Below are positions 1-10,886 of a DNA stretch of 64,000 nt, one piece after another. The notes beneath the pieces are model-generated. The model saw nothing but the letters and a program-made list of their open reading frames with translations. It was not told the DNA's origin and made no database searches. Origin of the DNA: Volvox africanus (taxonomy: Eukaryota; Chlorophyta; Chlorophyceae; Chlamydomonadales; Volvocaceae); contig BSDZ01000008.1 in assembly GCA_030268105.1 (NCBI GenBank), positions 2,232,001-2,296,000 on the forward strand, in the 5' to 3' direction. Each line of letters opens with the position of its first letter. Positions within the stretch are counted from its first letter, which is position 1. The translations under genes and the position numbers were made by a program.

Positions 1-3000
1 GCGGAGGCGAATACGGTGATGGTGGCATGGATTGGCCGTATGAAAAGGCTTGGGTTTCGCTAATGTCGTCCCCTTCGTTGCTCGTGCTAGGGGAAGGGGA
101 GGGTGAGGGGATGATCGAATCCTCGCGACTACTCCTGCTGGTCTCTTGCGCGACCTTCTTCACATCCTGTGACATGGTGCTCCGCGATGGTGGAGGGAAC
201 GGTTTCGGAGCGGCCAGCCGGAGCGTTGATGGCGGCGGCGGGCGGCTGGGTGGTGGCTGTGGTACGGGCTTCGAGATCCATTGCACCAGGTTATTGAAAT
301 GAAAGGCGTCAATGGGTGTCGAGTACGAATAATCCCAATCGTCTGACTCGCCCCCGCTCAGCACCCCGATCACCCGCATATCGTTCAGGTCCATAATGCC
401 CATGCCGGAGCTTCCAGGGCGGGAGTAACAATAGTTGTACAGCATCCAGAGAGGGCGGCACTGGGAAGTGGATATGAAGCACTGAACACAGGATAATGTA
501 AAGGCGCTGCTGTTGTCACTCGGGTAACTGCATGCCAACGTTTTGGGGTACGACGTCCGTGCGCAGTCGTACTTGATACCCAGCCAGGACGTGTGGGGGC
601 TCTTCACGCGAATCACCGCTATATCAAAATAATTGACGGTATAGCGCATCGAATCTGAACTATATGATTTACCAGCGCTCACATTCACACTCTCCTTGCG
701 GTAAAACGTCACGTATTCAGGCGCTATGGACGTTCTATTAAATAAATTTGTGGCATTGTCGAGTCCGGGGTAAATCGTCCAGTTGCTGTAGCCCGTTGAT
801 TCCCAAAAGTCCCAGACACAATGGGCGGCCGTGAGCACATCCCATGGGGTGATGAACGTGCCCGTACAGCGGTTCAGGCCCTTCCCCGTTGGGTAGCGGA
901 TTAAAGCCATCGCACTGAAGGGATACACGGAGCTGCTCAGTGGGGCGCGCCAGGGCACGTCAGCCAATGCTCGACGGTGCGACTGACCTATGCGGCGGTT
1001 AAGGCTCCTAAATTTGTTTTCGGTTGAGGCAGTACCAGGGCGCATGGCCGCTGCTTCTGCGCCTTCTGATGCAGAGCTGGCTGTGACTTCGACGCTGCCG
1101 TTGGCCGCATCCCTGATGGGAGAGCCTTGAGTTCGTTTTCTCTTGTTGTTGGTGGTGATAGGTGTAGGTTTAGGGGTGCTGCTGCTGCTGCCATTCTCGT
1201 ACGGCAAATCAACGCCGTCTGCTGCATCGGCTTCTGCTGTCAAGCCGTGCCGGAGGGCGCCATTGCTCCTTCGTAGAAGGTTGCGACGAGCGGCTTTTGG
1301 AACTGTGGTCTGATCGTTGGCGGGCCGCGGTGAGGCTTCGACATAGAAAGAGCCGTCGCTTACTGCGTACCGAATCGCGCGGACCTGGCTCGGGAGACCG
1401 GCAGGAACATCACCGAAAAAAGCCAGACCGATCGAAAGGGCATAAAAGGCAAGCAGGCAGGCAGGCGGGCGGGCGGTTGGGCGGGAAATAAAGGCACTGT
1501 GGCCAACTGCGAAGTGAGTGATGGTCGAACCAATTTGCATGATACTTACGCCCGCTGTTGCCGCCGATGCATCAATCTTTCAGCTGTTCAAAACTATAAG
1601 CTAGGAGCATTGAGAGAGCGACTTGTACGTGACATTTTTCGGTCGTATCGTAATCATACCATTGGGATAACATTTAAATAATGATTTTTTGTGCTGTATT
1701 TACTGTCCTTCGTAACGAGGGCAAGGCTGAGACGCAGCGGGCCGTACGTGTACCTAGAGCGGGGCTTCAGGCACTGGCTACCACCTCTAACGGTTTAGTA
1801 AGGAAGAAATCAAATGAATGTTTAAAGTTAAGTTTTAGAAGTAACCCAATAATTTATTTACATATAAGGATTTGAAAATAAAAGTCACATAACAACGGAG
1901 GACCGTTTTGGTGATTTGGACGTCACGGATCGCCGTAACAACGGCAAAGCCAGATAGAACAAGAATGCAGTGTCACGGAAACCATCGAACATGTTATGCG
2001 TCATCCGAAATGAGAGTTTTGAACCGAAACGTTACACACTAGTTCTTTGCGCACCTGTGCTTGGGTCACTCTCCAAATCCCATTTTCCGCACTGCCCAGC
2101 TGGCCTTCCGAGTCGGTGCCCATCCTGTAAGAAATCCGGGTGCATGTCAGAGCCCGGAATACGGAATAGAAGCATAAAAAGGAGTGCTTTGCCTGCTGGC
2201 AATTGGATATCAATTGATTGTACTAGTGCAATCCATGCACTCCATGCACGACTGCTGCCCATCCCATCAACACCTCCATGTATGCTAAGACACGGGGTGG
2301 CCGAACGCGCTCGTCCGAAACATTACTGAGTATGGGCGTCCAAACTCGTTTCAGAATGTTGCCAGCACCGCTACTGCTACAGAGTGTACAACCACATGCT
2401 ACTTGCTAGGTTGGCCCCTAATTGGGTAAGTTGGATGTGCATATGATGGCGTATATATGATGGCGTCAAGTCGTTGAGAAGGGTATCGAGATGCGGTCAG
2501 GCGCACGTCCGCAGGGATCTATCCTTAGACCACATGTACGTGTCTGTGTCATCAGCGGTTTTCTGCTCTGGCCCGGCCTGGCGAGCCGTGCCACTTCGCC
2601 GTCATCCATGTACTCAGTTCTTGCGTGTTTCTAGGCGAGGCAACCACCCTCCCCGCCACCGCCCTAAAGGATCCAGACGGTTATGAGCCAAGTTCGCAAG
2701 CACACTCCCACAATACAGCACAGGATCGTCCTAGTCTTCACCCGGACATTCCTTTGTACAAAAAGGCTGCTGTCGGACAGTGATATTTATTATTCACCCA
2801 ATCCTGCTGTCTTCGTCTGTCTTCCCCGGCGACCCCTCGCTCCGCATTTGCTTTCCTGGCCATCTTTATATGCCTTGCTTACATACCCTGCTTTCTGCAT
2901 TGCCTGTCTAGGCAACTATAACTTGCTCCTGCATTGGCTTTCGGGTTACTACGAAAAAATAGATATAATGCAATGCAGCAGAAGTGCGTGGTGCTCTTGC

Positions 3001-3933
3001 TTCCTCTCGAACGTCTCCCTTCGTTTCCTAACACGTGCATGCATGCGTGGGCCGCGGTTGGCGACCGAAAGCCCCCTGACTGGGGACGGACCTCTCCCAA
3101 ACAGCAACTCGAACTCAAGCTAGCACCAGCATAGCAGCGGCCGTGCGTGTACGTACATCTGGATATAGAAAGACGCCATCCGTCCCGCGTCGTTGCATCC
3201 CCCCGATACAATGGTCTGCGTCTCGCTCACCTGGTCTTCAACTGCTCGTGAGTCCAGGCATTATTTGAGGGTCCGTCGTGAAGTGCAAGCGACCCCACGT
3301 ACACTAAACCAGTAGAGTGGAAGCGGGTCATGCTGTGGTCAGTCAATCCTGGCCCGATGGTGCTGATGCCAGTAGTGCTTTTGCTGCTTTTGCTGCTACT
3401 TGTACTTCCCAACCGTTGCTGTTGCTGGGCCGCCATGTCAGTCGCCTTACCCCCTGATGATGAGGTGAGCATTTCACCCGCCAAGGCGGAATCTAGAGGC
3501 GCCGTACGGCCCTGCCATCGTGCCTGTTGAAGCAAATCATCGCCTGCGAAAGATCATAGATTTGGACATGCATGGCGGATGAGTTTATATGAAAGTTGTG
3601 GGCGTGCGTCTGGTTTATGGTGCCTTATTATATATTTTTATATGCCACACATGACAGGCGGGATCTACCACGCACGTACGCACGCTATCTATTAATAGCA
3701 CCTTCACCTTCGCAAACGCCGTCCGTAGCGTTCATGAAGCTTTGGCACTCGGCGATGCATCGGTGTCGGAAAGTTACACCATCCGCGCAAACTGGCTTGA
3801 TGAAGTCGGGACAGTTGTCGCAACTCCAGGCAAAAGGGGGCGAAAAACTAGTTTGCTGCGCCGAGGCCAGAGAAACCAGCATTATGAAATGAACACCCCA
3901 TATAACGGCCCATGAATGGTCTTTGAAATGCAT
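1..3933 (-). CDS. Gene A: secreted Kazal domain + S1-type serine protease + Pro-rich spacer (3' end outside window)
   Basis: Exons read 3933-3708, 3543-3231 and 1384 to beyond base 1. Exon 1 starts at the ATG at 3933 and encodes a signal peptide (hydrophobic to about residue 25, ending ASA) and a Kazal domain with six Cys (C38, C41, C49, C59, C63, C74). Exon 2 is a low-complexity linker ending in a segment shared with gene B (VGSLAL). The last exon opens with VRAIRY, like gene B, and encodes a trypsin/V8-like protease: His in TAAHC, Asp in FDIAVIR, Ser in GSSGM. All three catalytic residues are present. A Ser/Pro-rich spacer then runs off the window with no stop. Gene B has a small exon between the linker and protease exons; I could not find its equivalent in 1385-3230. 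By analogy with B, SRCR domains probably follow outside the window. Whether the Kazal domain restrains the linked protease is speculation. Confidence 0.85.
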
Positions 3934-5029
3934 CGCGGCACGGGTTGCGGATGTTTAGCACTAAAGAACATATAAGACGCCGAATGTCAATGTTGAACAT
4001 ATATCAAAAATGATATCATCTAAAGTTTTTAGCGACTGTTGCGAGGCTTTTGAGTTATATAAAATCAAATCATGCCCACAGGGCCGGCAGATGCCGGGTA
4101 GCTTCAAGCGTATCCGAGCTTAACGAGCAACCGCCAATCAGTCGAACACGCCCCACCTGCCTCCCTTCTTTGAAATGGAAAAACAAAGCAACTGGCTAAT
4201 AACTAAAATTTAAGCCTTATGATTCCAGTTTAGGCGTTGACGGTCATGGATAGGGTGTCAGGGCGTGTAACACTTTCGACGTTGCCTGCATGACATAGGG
4301 TACGGTGCCAAAAATTCAGCCAGACGGCGATCCTTCCTTATCGATCACTTGAACTGGATATGCAAATTAAATTATTTTATACATATTTACTTGAACGGAA
4401 CTCCTGGTTTGCGCGGCCAATCAGGGTTAACATGCACTGTTGCGGGTCTTTAGCTAGAGAGTCGAGTGGTCAAATACCTCCCGGGTCCAGCAATTCTCAC
4501 ACACGCATCCGGAGGTAACATATCTCAATTGTCCAATTCATGCAAGCCCCGTGCTCGGGTAGTTTAATTATATTTATTTACTGTCCGGACCTGTTAGAAC
4601 GGTATGCTAACGGGATCCGTAGTGCTCACACAGTTACATGACATATTATTGCGAGTTCAGATAGAGTTAAGTCAAACGTTTAACGCCAAAGAGTTTGTAT
4701 AGTATCGCCACGCGGTTATCAGTCTCCCAAGCATTACGAACGTAACTTCAGGAACATAAGTAACTTCAGTCACTTATAAGGATTCGTAGACCGCCAGATA
4801 ACCGTAACATATTTCGTATAACGATGGTTACAAATGCTGGCTGGCAACTCGCGTACGGAGAGTAAGCCCCAATAGTCTAACACGCCCCCTCGGGACGTAC
4901 CGTGAGAAAACTTGGGTTCCAGAACGAATAAACGTCAGGAGTATATCCACGCCCCCTCCAACGCCAACAGGGAAAACTCCAGGGAGACCTTACCACTACG
5001 TCAGCTGTAGATCAAAGCATTGCACGGGC
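3934..5029. other. Intergenic, no gene seen
   Basis: This AT-richer stretch lies upstream of gene A and downstream of the copia relic. I found no open frame with recognisable protein similarity, no tandem array and no RNA gene. It should hold the promoter of gene A, but no motif is clear enough to call. Confidence 0.5.
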
Positions 5030-7155
5030 TCAGGCGGCCCCTAAGCACCTTGGCACCCCACGAACTTAATCTCACCTGGTGCCTTAGCCACAATATCGGC
5101 CACCATGCGCTCTGTTAGGCAATAACTCAACTTCAACTCGCCGCTCACTACCCTCTAACGAACAAGATGGTGATGCACGTCTACGTGCGTTGACCTGGCT
5201 GAAACGATTGCGTCTTGGCCAAACTCAGCGCCCCCGGAGAGTCCAGGTAGACCTCGATCGCTCCCTCCTCCAGGTCCAGGCCGCTGGCTCGCTTCCACAG
5301 CCATAAGGCTTCTCGAACCGCTGACGCCGTGGCCTGATACATTTTTCCACTTCTACAGACGACGCTGCCACTTTCGGGTTTCAGAGGTCAAGTTTTGTTC
5401 GAAAACCCTGAGTCCGTTGCAAATGGCTGCTCCAGCTGTTTCCCCCACCGTTCAGTAGGAAATTTCAGGAATTCAGGTAAGTTCAGCCAGACGTAGATCG
5501 CGTCAAGGGGTCTCCAGCCCAGTCCGAGTCACTGAAACCTTCCGCCCGATTCTTGTTTTCTCATCTATCGTGTACCAGGCAAGTATCTTAGTATGCCCAG
5601 AGCTAACTTCAGATGCCCCTTCAAAGGTGTTGACATGAAACGCGCCAGAAAGCTTCACGCCTGAGATATATCCGACCTTGTGCTGGTCGCCAGATAGTTG
5701 AGCTCCCCAACAAGCTTCCGGTAAGGCGTAGGATCCACCAGAACGATCTCTGATTCTCCAGCCGACTATACCTTTGTGCTCGGAGGTAATGGAGCCCACC
5801 TGGGTTTGGCGTCAGTATCTGGATTTGGCGTCCGTATCTGGGTTTGGCGCGCCAGTAGCTGCTCGACGTAATGCTGCTGAGACAGAATTATTTCCTCCTG
5901 AGACGTTATTCCGCCTGATCTCCATCTCCAGATACATCTTCGTCTTTCCGAGATGCCGTACCTCGAAGCATGCGCCAATCGCCTTATTGTCTGACGCTAT
6001 TATCAAGTCGTCTACGTTAACTAGGGCGTAGTCACGCTCGCTCTCGTCCATTCTCACGAACAAGGCCGGGTCTGCTTGAGTAGGAAACATTCCGAACTTA
6101 GCCAGGTCCTCTGACAGCTTGTCGTACCAGCATCGAGAGGCTTGCTTTAGCCCATAAATGGACTTCAGCAGCCTGCACGCAAGAGTTTTATCTTGCAACT
6201 CGTAGCCCGGCAGTTGTTGTATCCACAGCTCTTCTTCCAGCTCTCCGTTGAGAAACGCCGTAGACACGTCAATCTGATGAACGGTCATTCTTCTTAGCTG
6301 CTGCTACTGCCAGTAAGGTCCTTAGCGAGTCAAAGCAGGAGATAGGGCAAATAATTCCCCATAGTCGATCCCCGCCCGCTGTTCGTACCCTTTTGCCACC
6401 AGACGTGCGTTGAAACGTTCAATGCTGCCGTCAGCGTTATGCTTGACTTTGTAGACGAAGCGACACAGCAGCAGTTTCATACCGGGAGGTGGTTTTGCCA
6501 GCTCCCACGCACCGTTGGCTAGTTGTGCCTCAACATCTTCCTCCATGGCGCGCTGCCACTCCTCTGCCTGCATACTTGTCTTAGCTTCAGCATAGGTACT
6601 GGGCTCTGGGATTCCAGCGGTGACTGCTGCATTGACTCGGCCGACTGTTATTTCCTGACCGTCATTACGCTCCTCCATGGGGCATTTTCCCTCCCCTGGC
6701 AGATAACGGGATTCCTGCGGCTGAGATGGTTCCGCGCCTGACGCATCAACTTCCATAGTATCTGTCGCTGCCCGCACTGCCTAAACACTTCCACCGCTCC
6801 CCATCTCTGCCATTCTTCCACTGGAGACTCCACGCCGCCTTCAGCATCATCATCATCGGACTCGTCTTGCTATCGCTCCAATCCTACCGCTGTTTCATCG
6901 AACCTGACGTCGGTGCAGGTTTTCACGCCCCCATCAAAAAGTACACGGTATATTCCGCCACTCTCATCGCCCACGAGCGTCCCCTTGTGGCTCACCGGAT
7001 TCAACGAGTTCCGATTCTCCTTCGGAACGTGGACCTAGGCTGCGCACCCGAAGATGCGCAAATGACTCACGTCTGGTCGTTCTCCAAAAAGGGCTTCGTA
7101 CGGTGTGATGATATTTCTGACGACCGGCAAAATGTTGCGCAGATAATTCGCGAGT
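5030..7155 (-). mobile_element. Decayed Ty1/copia retrotransposon (3' part of pol)
   Basis: Read on the minus strand in pol order. About 7155-6860 is the integrase C-terminal part (NYLRNILPVV, ITPYEALFGERP, LRIFGCAA, then the VGDESGGIYRVLFDGG segment). 6777-6322 is the reverse transcriptase N-terminus (FVYKVKHNADGS, RLVAKGYEQRAGIDY). 6288-5812 is the RT core (QIDVSTAFLNGELEEELW, IYGLKQASRCWYDKL). 5800-5200 is the RT-RNase H connection and RNase H. About 5170-5068 is the C-terminus (STHVDVHHHLVR ... MVADIVAKAPG). The copy is dead: in-frame stops near 7035, 6866 and 5157, frameshifts between blocks, and the RT YVDD motif reads NVDD near 6015-6030. Gag, protease and most of integrase are missing and I saw no flanking LTRs. 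Copia identity is secure from the order and motifs. Confidence 0.92.
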
Positions 7156-7452
7156 GAAATTCGCGGCTTATAATGGGATACTCTATCATGCATGCCGATG
7201 CTGTAATAAGTGCGCCATCAATAGCATGCACTCATCTTTCGTTCATCACATAGTGCCTCGATCTGAAAGTTTGATGCTTTCCCATATGGGCGTGCGATTT
7301 TTCGACACGGCTGCATGTACACTACATATATACCCATATATGCATTGTCACCCCGCACGAAACCCACCGTGCGTCCACCCTGGCTTATCATCGTGCGTGG
7401 TCTCATCCGTTGCTGTGATCGATCTAGCTATCTAATAATCCCAACAGCGTGT

Positions 7453-7560
7453 TGTTGTATCGCTATCTGTCATATCCGCCTAAGCCAAGGCCCAATCGGA
7501 AGATGACCATACATGGTCCATCCTGGACGACACTACCCGTAGACACCCCAGGGTACTACA
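7453..7560 (-). mobile_element. Short LTR-like element, copy 1
   Basis: 108 bp starting TGTTGTATC and ending GGTACTACA, so the two ends form a near-perfect 9-bp inverted repeat and the element is bounded TG...CA. The flanking pentamers are cgtgt and tgtgt, a 4/5 target-site duplication. The interior carries the family core (CCAATCGGAAGATGACC) and the ACTACCCGTAGA block. No internal coding region exists. Solo LTR of a small retroelement fits best; a MITE is the alternative. Confidence 0.65.
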
Positions 7561-8043
7561 TGTGTTGGGGTTTGGAAGTGGAAAACATGTACTTTTCCCA
7601 TGTACTTTCGGTTCGGTGCACGCACCCGTGGGCGAGCGGTCATCAATACTCATCATCAGCTGCTGTAGGGAGAATGAACCATGGAGGACCCTCCGTGGCT
7701 AACTAGCGTGCGTGCCATATAGAATGTTGCCAGGTGAACCCACAGCCACAGCAACCACCGGATGCATGATAGGTCCTTCAACAACTGTGTAAACGAATGA
7801 CCCGGTCACATACCCACGGCGAACAGTGCACCGGGGCTATATGTACTTCATATATGCCGCGCTTACACACACACGGGTGTGTGTGTTTGTATGTGTAGGT
7901 AGAGTGGATGGAGTAGTAACAGCAATAAACGAACATGATGCGCTTTGCGCAGTGTGATGAGGGGGCAGCAGCTTCAGTAGCACGCACCCTTATTAGCCAT
8001 CCATGCATACTACTACGTCGGTGCCAAGCAGCCATTTACCCCG

Positions 8044-8088
<45 letters not shown>

Positions 8089-8089
8089 G
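8044..8089. repeat. (CAT)n microsatellite
   Basis: About 15 uninterrupted CAT trinucleotides. It is intergenic and lies in no recognised coding frame. Confidence 0.95.
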
Positions 8090-8242
8090 TTTCACCACGC
8101 ACGCACTGGTGCGTGCGGCCTTTCGTAAGAAATGCGTCCATCCGTCTGTCCCCAACCTATCCTAGGTGAGAGTTGCTAGCCGCATGTACTTTTTGCGCAC
8201 TATATAAATATATAACCTATATACCCTATTGTACCCTATTAT

Positions 8243-8268
8243 ACATATATATATATATATATATATAC
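8243..8268. repeat. (AT)n microsatellite
   Basis: A short alternating AT tract followed at about 8289-8310 by a TG-rich run. No gene is attached to it. Confidence 0.9.
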
Positions 8269-9839
8269 AAATATATACACAAACAGGCAATGTGTGTGTG
8301 TGCGTGCGTGTTGGGCTGACCCTGCTGGCCGTCCTATGGTTGTATGTTTTCAGCCTTGACGGACTGATCGGTCGCTCATCCGTACGGCAAATAGCAGCAC
8401 GGGTTAGGGCGGGGCGGATAAGTTTAATACGCGTGCTTCATGCATGATGACTCCCAGCCAGCAAGTGAGCCCCTACGACCGCCAACCAATGATAATCGGC
8501 GTTTGCAGGCATGTCAACTACGATGACGGGGATCTGGATTGGCGTTAGCATGGTAGCTACCTATGTGAGAGTAACTAGACAGGAAATGCGATATCATGCG
8601 TTACACATTGCGTGGTGTGCGTCGAAACCTGTTGTGGCTTCGAGTGAGGGCTTGCTGGGCAGGCACGCTCGATCGCTCAAGCCAAAAGCTGCTGTCGTCA
8701 TGGCTAGCTATATTATTATATATGCAGCCTGCCGCATATATCAAGTTAAGGTCGTCTGTCTTATTATAAATCGCCATATGGATGGCGAAACCGCCCCTAC
8801 GTATTATCGAGCAGCAGCCGTGACTTCGTTTTTCCTCTAAGCTGCGTACATGACGCAATCAAGTTCCACAGCTCCTTCAGTTCCACATACAATAGGAATT
8901 GACGTATAACCAAATAGTAATAAGGCAGCAGCAGGCCGTATAACGTGTATAACTCAGTCGAAACCTTTAGTATTGCAAATTGACAAGCCTATATAAAATG
9001 TTCCTTTTATTTTTTACTAAGCAAGAACCTGTGTAGCTACAGCCCTGCATTTTTCATGTTGCCTGGAGGGGTGCCAGCAGCAGCAGCCCCTGCTTGCGGT
9101 TATTCACGTTAGCGCGTGCGTTCTACTGCGTGCTTTGACTTCCGCTAATTGTATGTCATGTGCTTTGCGCTGGCTAGGTGTCAGGTTTAATCATAAAATC
9201 AAAGTATAAGGATAAGTGAAGATTAATAATAAGGTAGCTAGTTCATTCACGCGCTTGCTTGCAATCATTGCCCAGTCCGTCCGCTAAGTTGCTGCCGTAC
9301 GTAGCTTTAATTCCCGTTCTTTCCCGTGCATGATCGTGCAAAATCTACCCACACCGGGCGCTACATACGGGTGACTCCAAATGCGGGGAATCTGCACAGC
9401 TAGCTCGCTGGGTGATCAGCAAGCAACGCACGATTGTAAGGATTATCATTGCATGCACTACGAGCTACTACTAACAATTCGAAATTGAGGAATTAGGAAA
9501 GATGACTTTATTCAAAAACAACTTCCACACTGGAACGCAATACTATAGCGAAGACTTCCACGCACCTTCCAGCTGTTTTCCCCCTGCATGCCTGTCCGCT
9601 CTGGCGGCGGTGGACTATCTTCTGCTGTTATACATTTAGGTAGCATCCAACATTCTGCACTTGCAAGAAGAGACCAGCAACATGCGAGTAGGTCGCACTT
9701 TTGAGAGCCCATACATCTACCCATGTACGTAGTTTAGGCCGCCGCGCGGGAAACGCCTCCGCTCCGTCGTCAGGGCTTGCACCTCTGCTGGCTGCACGCG
9801 GAAATGCATGCATGCATGCGCGCCTGCCGACAGCGGTGG

Positions 9840-10143
9840 ACATGGTGCGACAGCACGTGATGCCGCCAGGCGCGAGTTCTCCCGTTATATATACAATCCT
9901 CCCCCCCTGGAGCGAATGTCCTCGAGCACCCCGTAGGGCCCCGTAGGGCAGCTTGCGCCTTGCACCTGATGGATGGCGTTCCTTTGTTTTCCCGGCACTA
10001 TGTGGTATCCTAGGGTATCTACGGGTAGTGTCAAAGGATCCTGGACCACAGGAAGTCATCCTTCCGATCGGGCCTTTGTTGGCCGACAGAACACAGATAC
10101 AACACACTACCGCTCATCTTCCTTATCTATTTTGCGGCGGATA
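9840..10143 (+). repeat. Dispersed repeat R2, copy a, interrupted by an LTR-like element
   Basis: Shares an extended block with 51585-51770 (opposite orientation): the GCACGTGATG segment, the GTTCTCCCGTTAT segment, the CAATCCTCCCCCCCT run, CCCCGTAGG, CAGCTTGC and CCTTGCAC, in the same order. The match resumes after a 109-bp interruption (element 10001-10104 plus duplicated cacta). I see no coding capacity; it may be a short non-autonomous element. Confidence 0.75.
10001..10104 (+). mobile_element. Short LTR-like element, copy 2, exact 5-bp target duplication
   Basis: 104 bp starting TGTGGTATC and ending GATACAACA, flanked on both sides by cacta. It interrupts repeat R2. The R2 copy near 51660 carries a single uninterrupted cactaccg at the equivalent place, so the pre-insertion site can be read directly. 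This is the best-supported member of the family. Confidence 0.85.
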
Positions 10144-10270
10144 CATACATGTGTCCTTCTTGTTATTCCAATGTGCTGGCCTTTAGTTGTGATAGGAGTT
10201 GAGAGCGAGTCGTCATCCGACAGCAGCGCGTATTCATTTCCAAATTATCTATGATTTTGCCATTAAGGGT

Positions 10271-10292
10271 TAGGTAGGTAGGTAGGTAGGTA
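10271..10292. repeat. TAGG tetranucleotide repeat
   Basis: About five tandem TAGG units, intergenic. Confidence 0.85.
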
Positions 10293-10848
10293 CGGTTGGC
10301 AAGATAAGGTAGAAAGGTAAGCAAAAGGGAGCGAGGGAAAGTAGGAAGCGATATAAATATCTTTCTGCGATGTTACATCATGCACGTCATGATGACAGAA
10401 AGGTGGGATGAGGACGATGAACTGGATGTGCAGCAGTAAAGGTGCCGAATAATCCTGGCTATCTACCTTTATTTCTATGTAGCTAGATAGCTATCTAGCT
10501 ACCGAACATTGCGTATCATGATGTTAAATCCATTTATTCCCTTCGTCATGTAGTCCATCATCTCCAACATGAAGTCAAGTTCCAAGCCGAACGAATGAAC
10601 CACGCACGCACATTCGCTTTACATTGCATGATTGACAAAAATGCGCAATACAGGGGATGCGTACTCCATCTTGATGATGCCTCACGTGCACGGAGAGACA
10701 GCAGTAACACATGAGCATACATCAACCCTGCCAGCCTCACCACATATTACGTACGAAGGTATGTACATATCCTTAACGGGGCCACGGGCTGCTGGGTGGC
10801 AGTAACACTCCGCGATACTCTGATGCCCGCCCCTACCGTACCGCCGAC

Positions 10849-10886
10849 ACGACAATGTACGACAATGTCGTGTCGTACATTGTCGT
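10849..10886. repeat. Perfect 16-bp inverted repeat with 6-nt loop
   Basis: The arm ACGACAATGTACGACA at 10849-10864 is followed by a six-base spacer and its exact reverse complement at 10871-10886. Flanking CGACAC and TGTCG copies offer alternative pairings. There is no T-run typical of a terminator and no nearby gene. It may be a foldback element end or a small hairpin RNA precursor; function is unknown. Confidence 0.9.

Noticed and set aside
1499..1560. Candidate missing exon 3 of gene A before a strong GTAAGTATC donor near 1550
   Set aside because: The in-phase acceptor choices lead to a stop codon, and the encoded residues do not resemble gene B exon 3.
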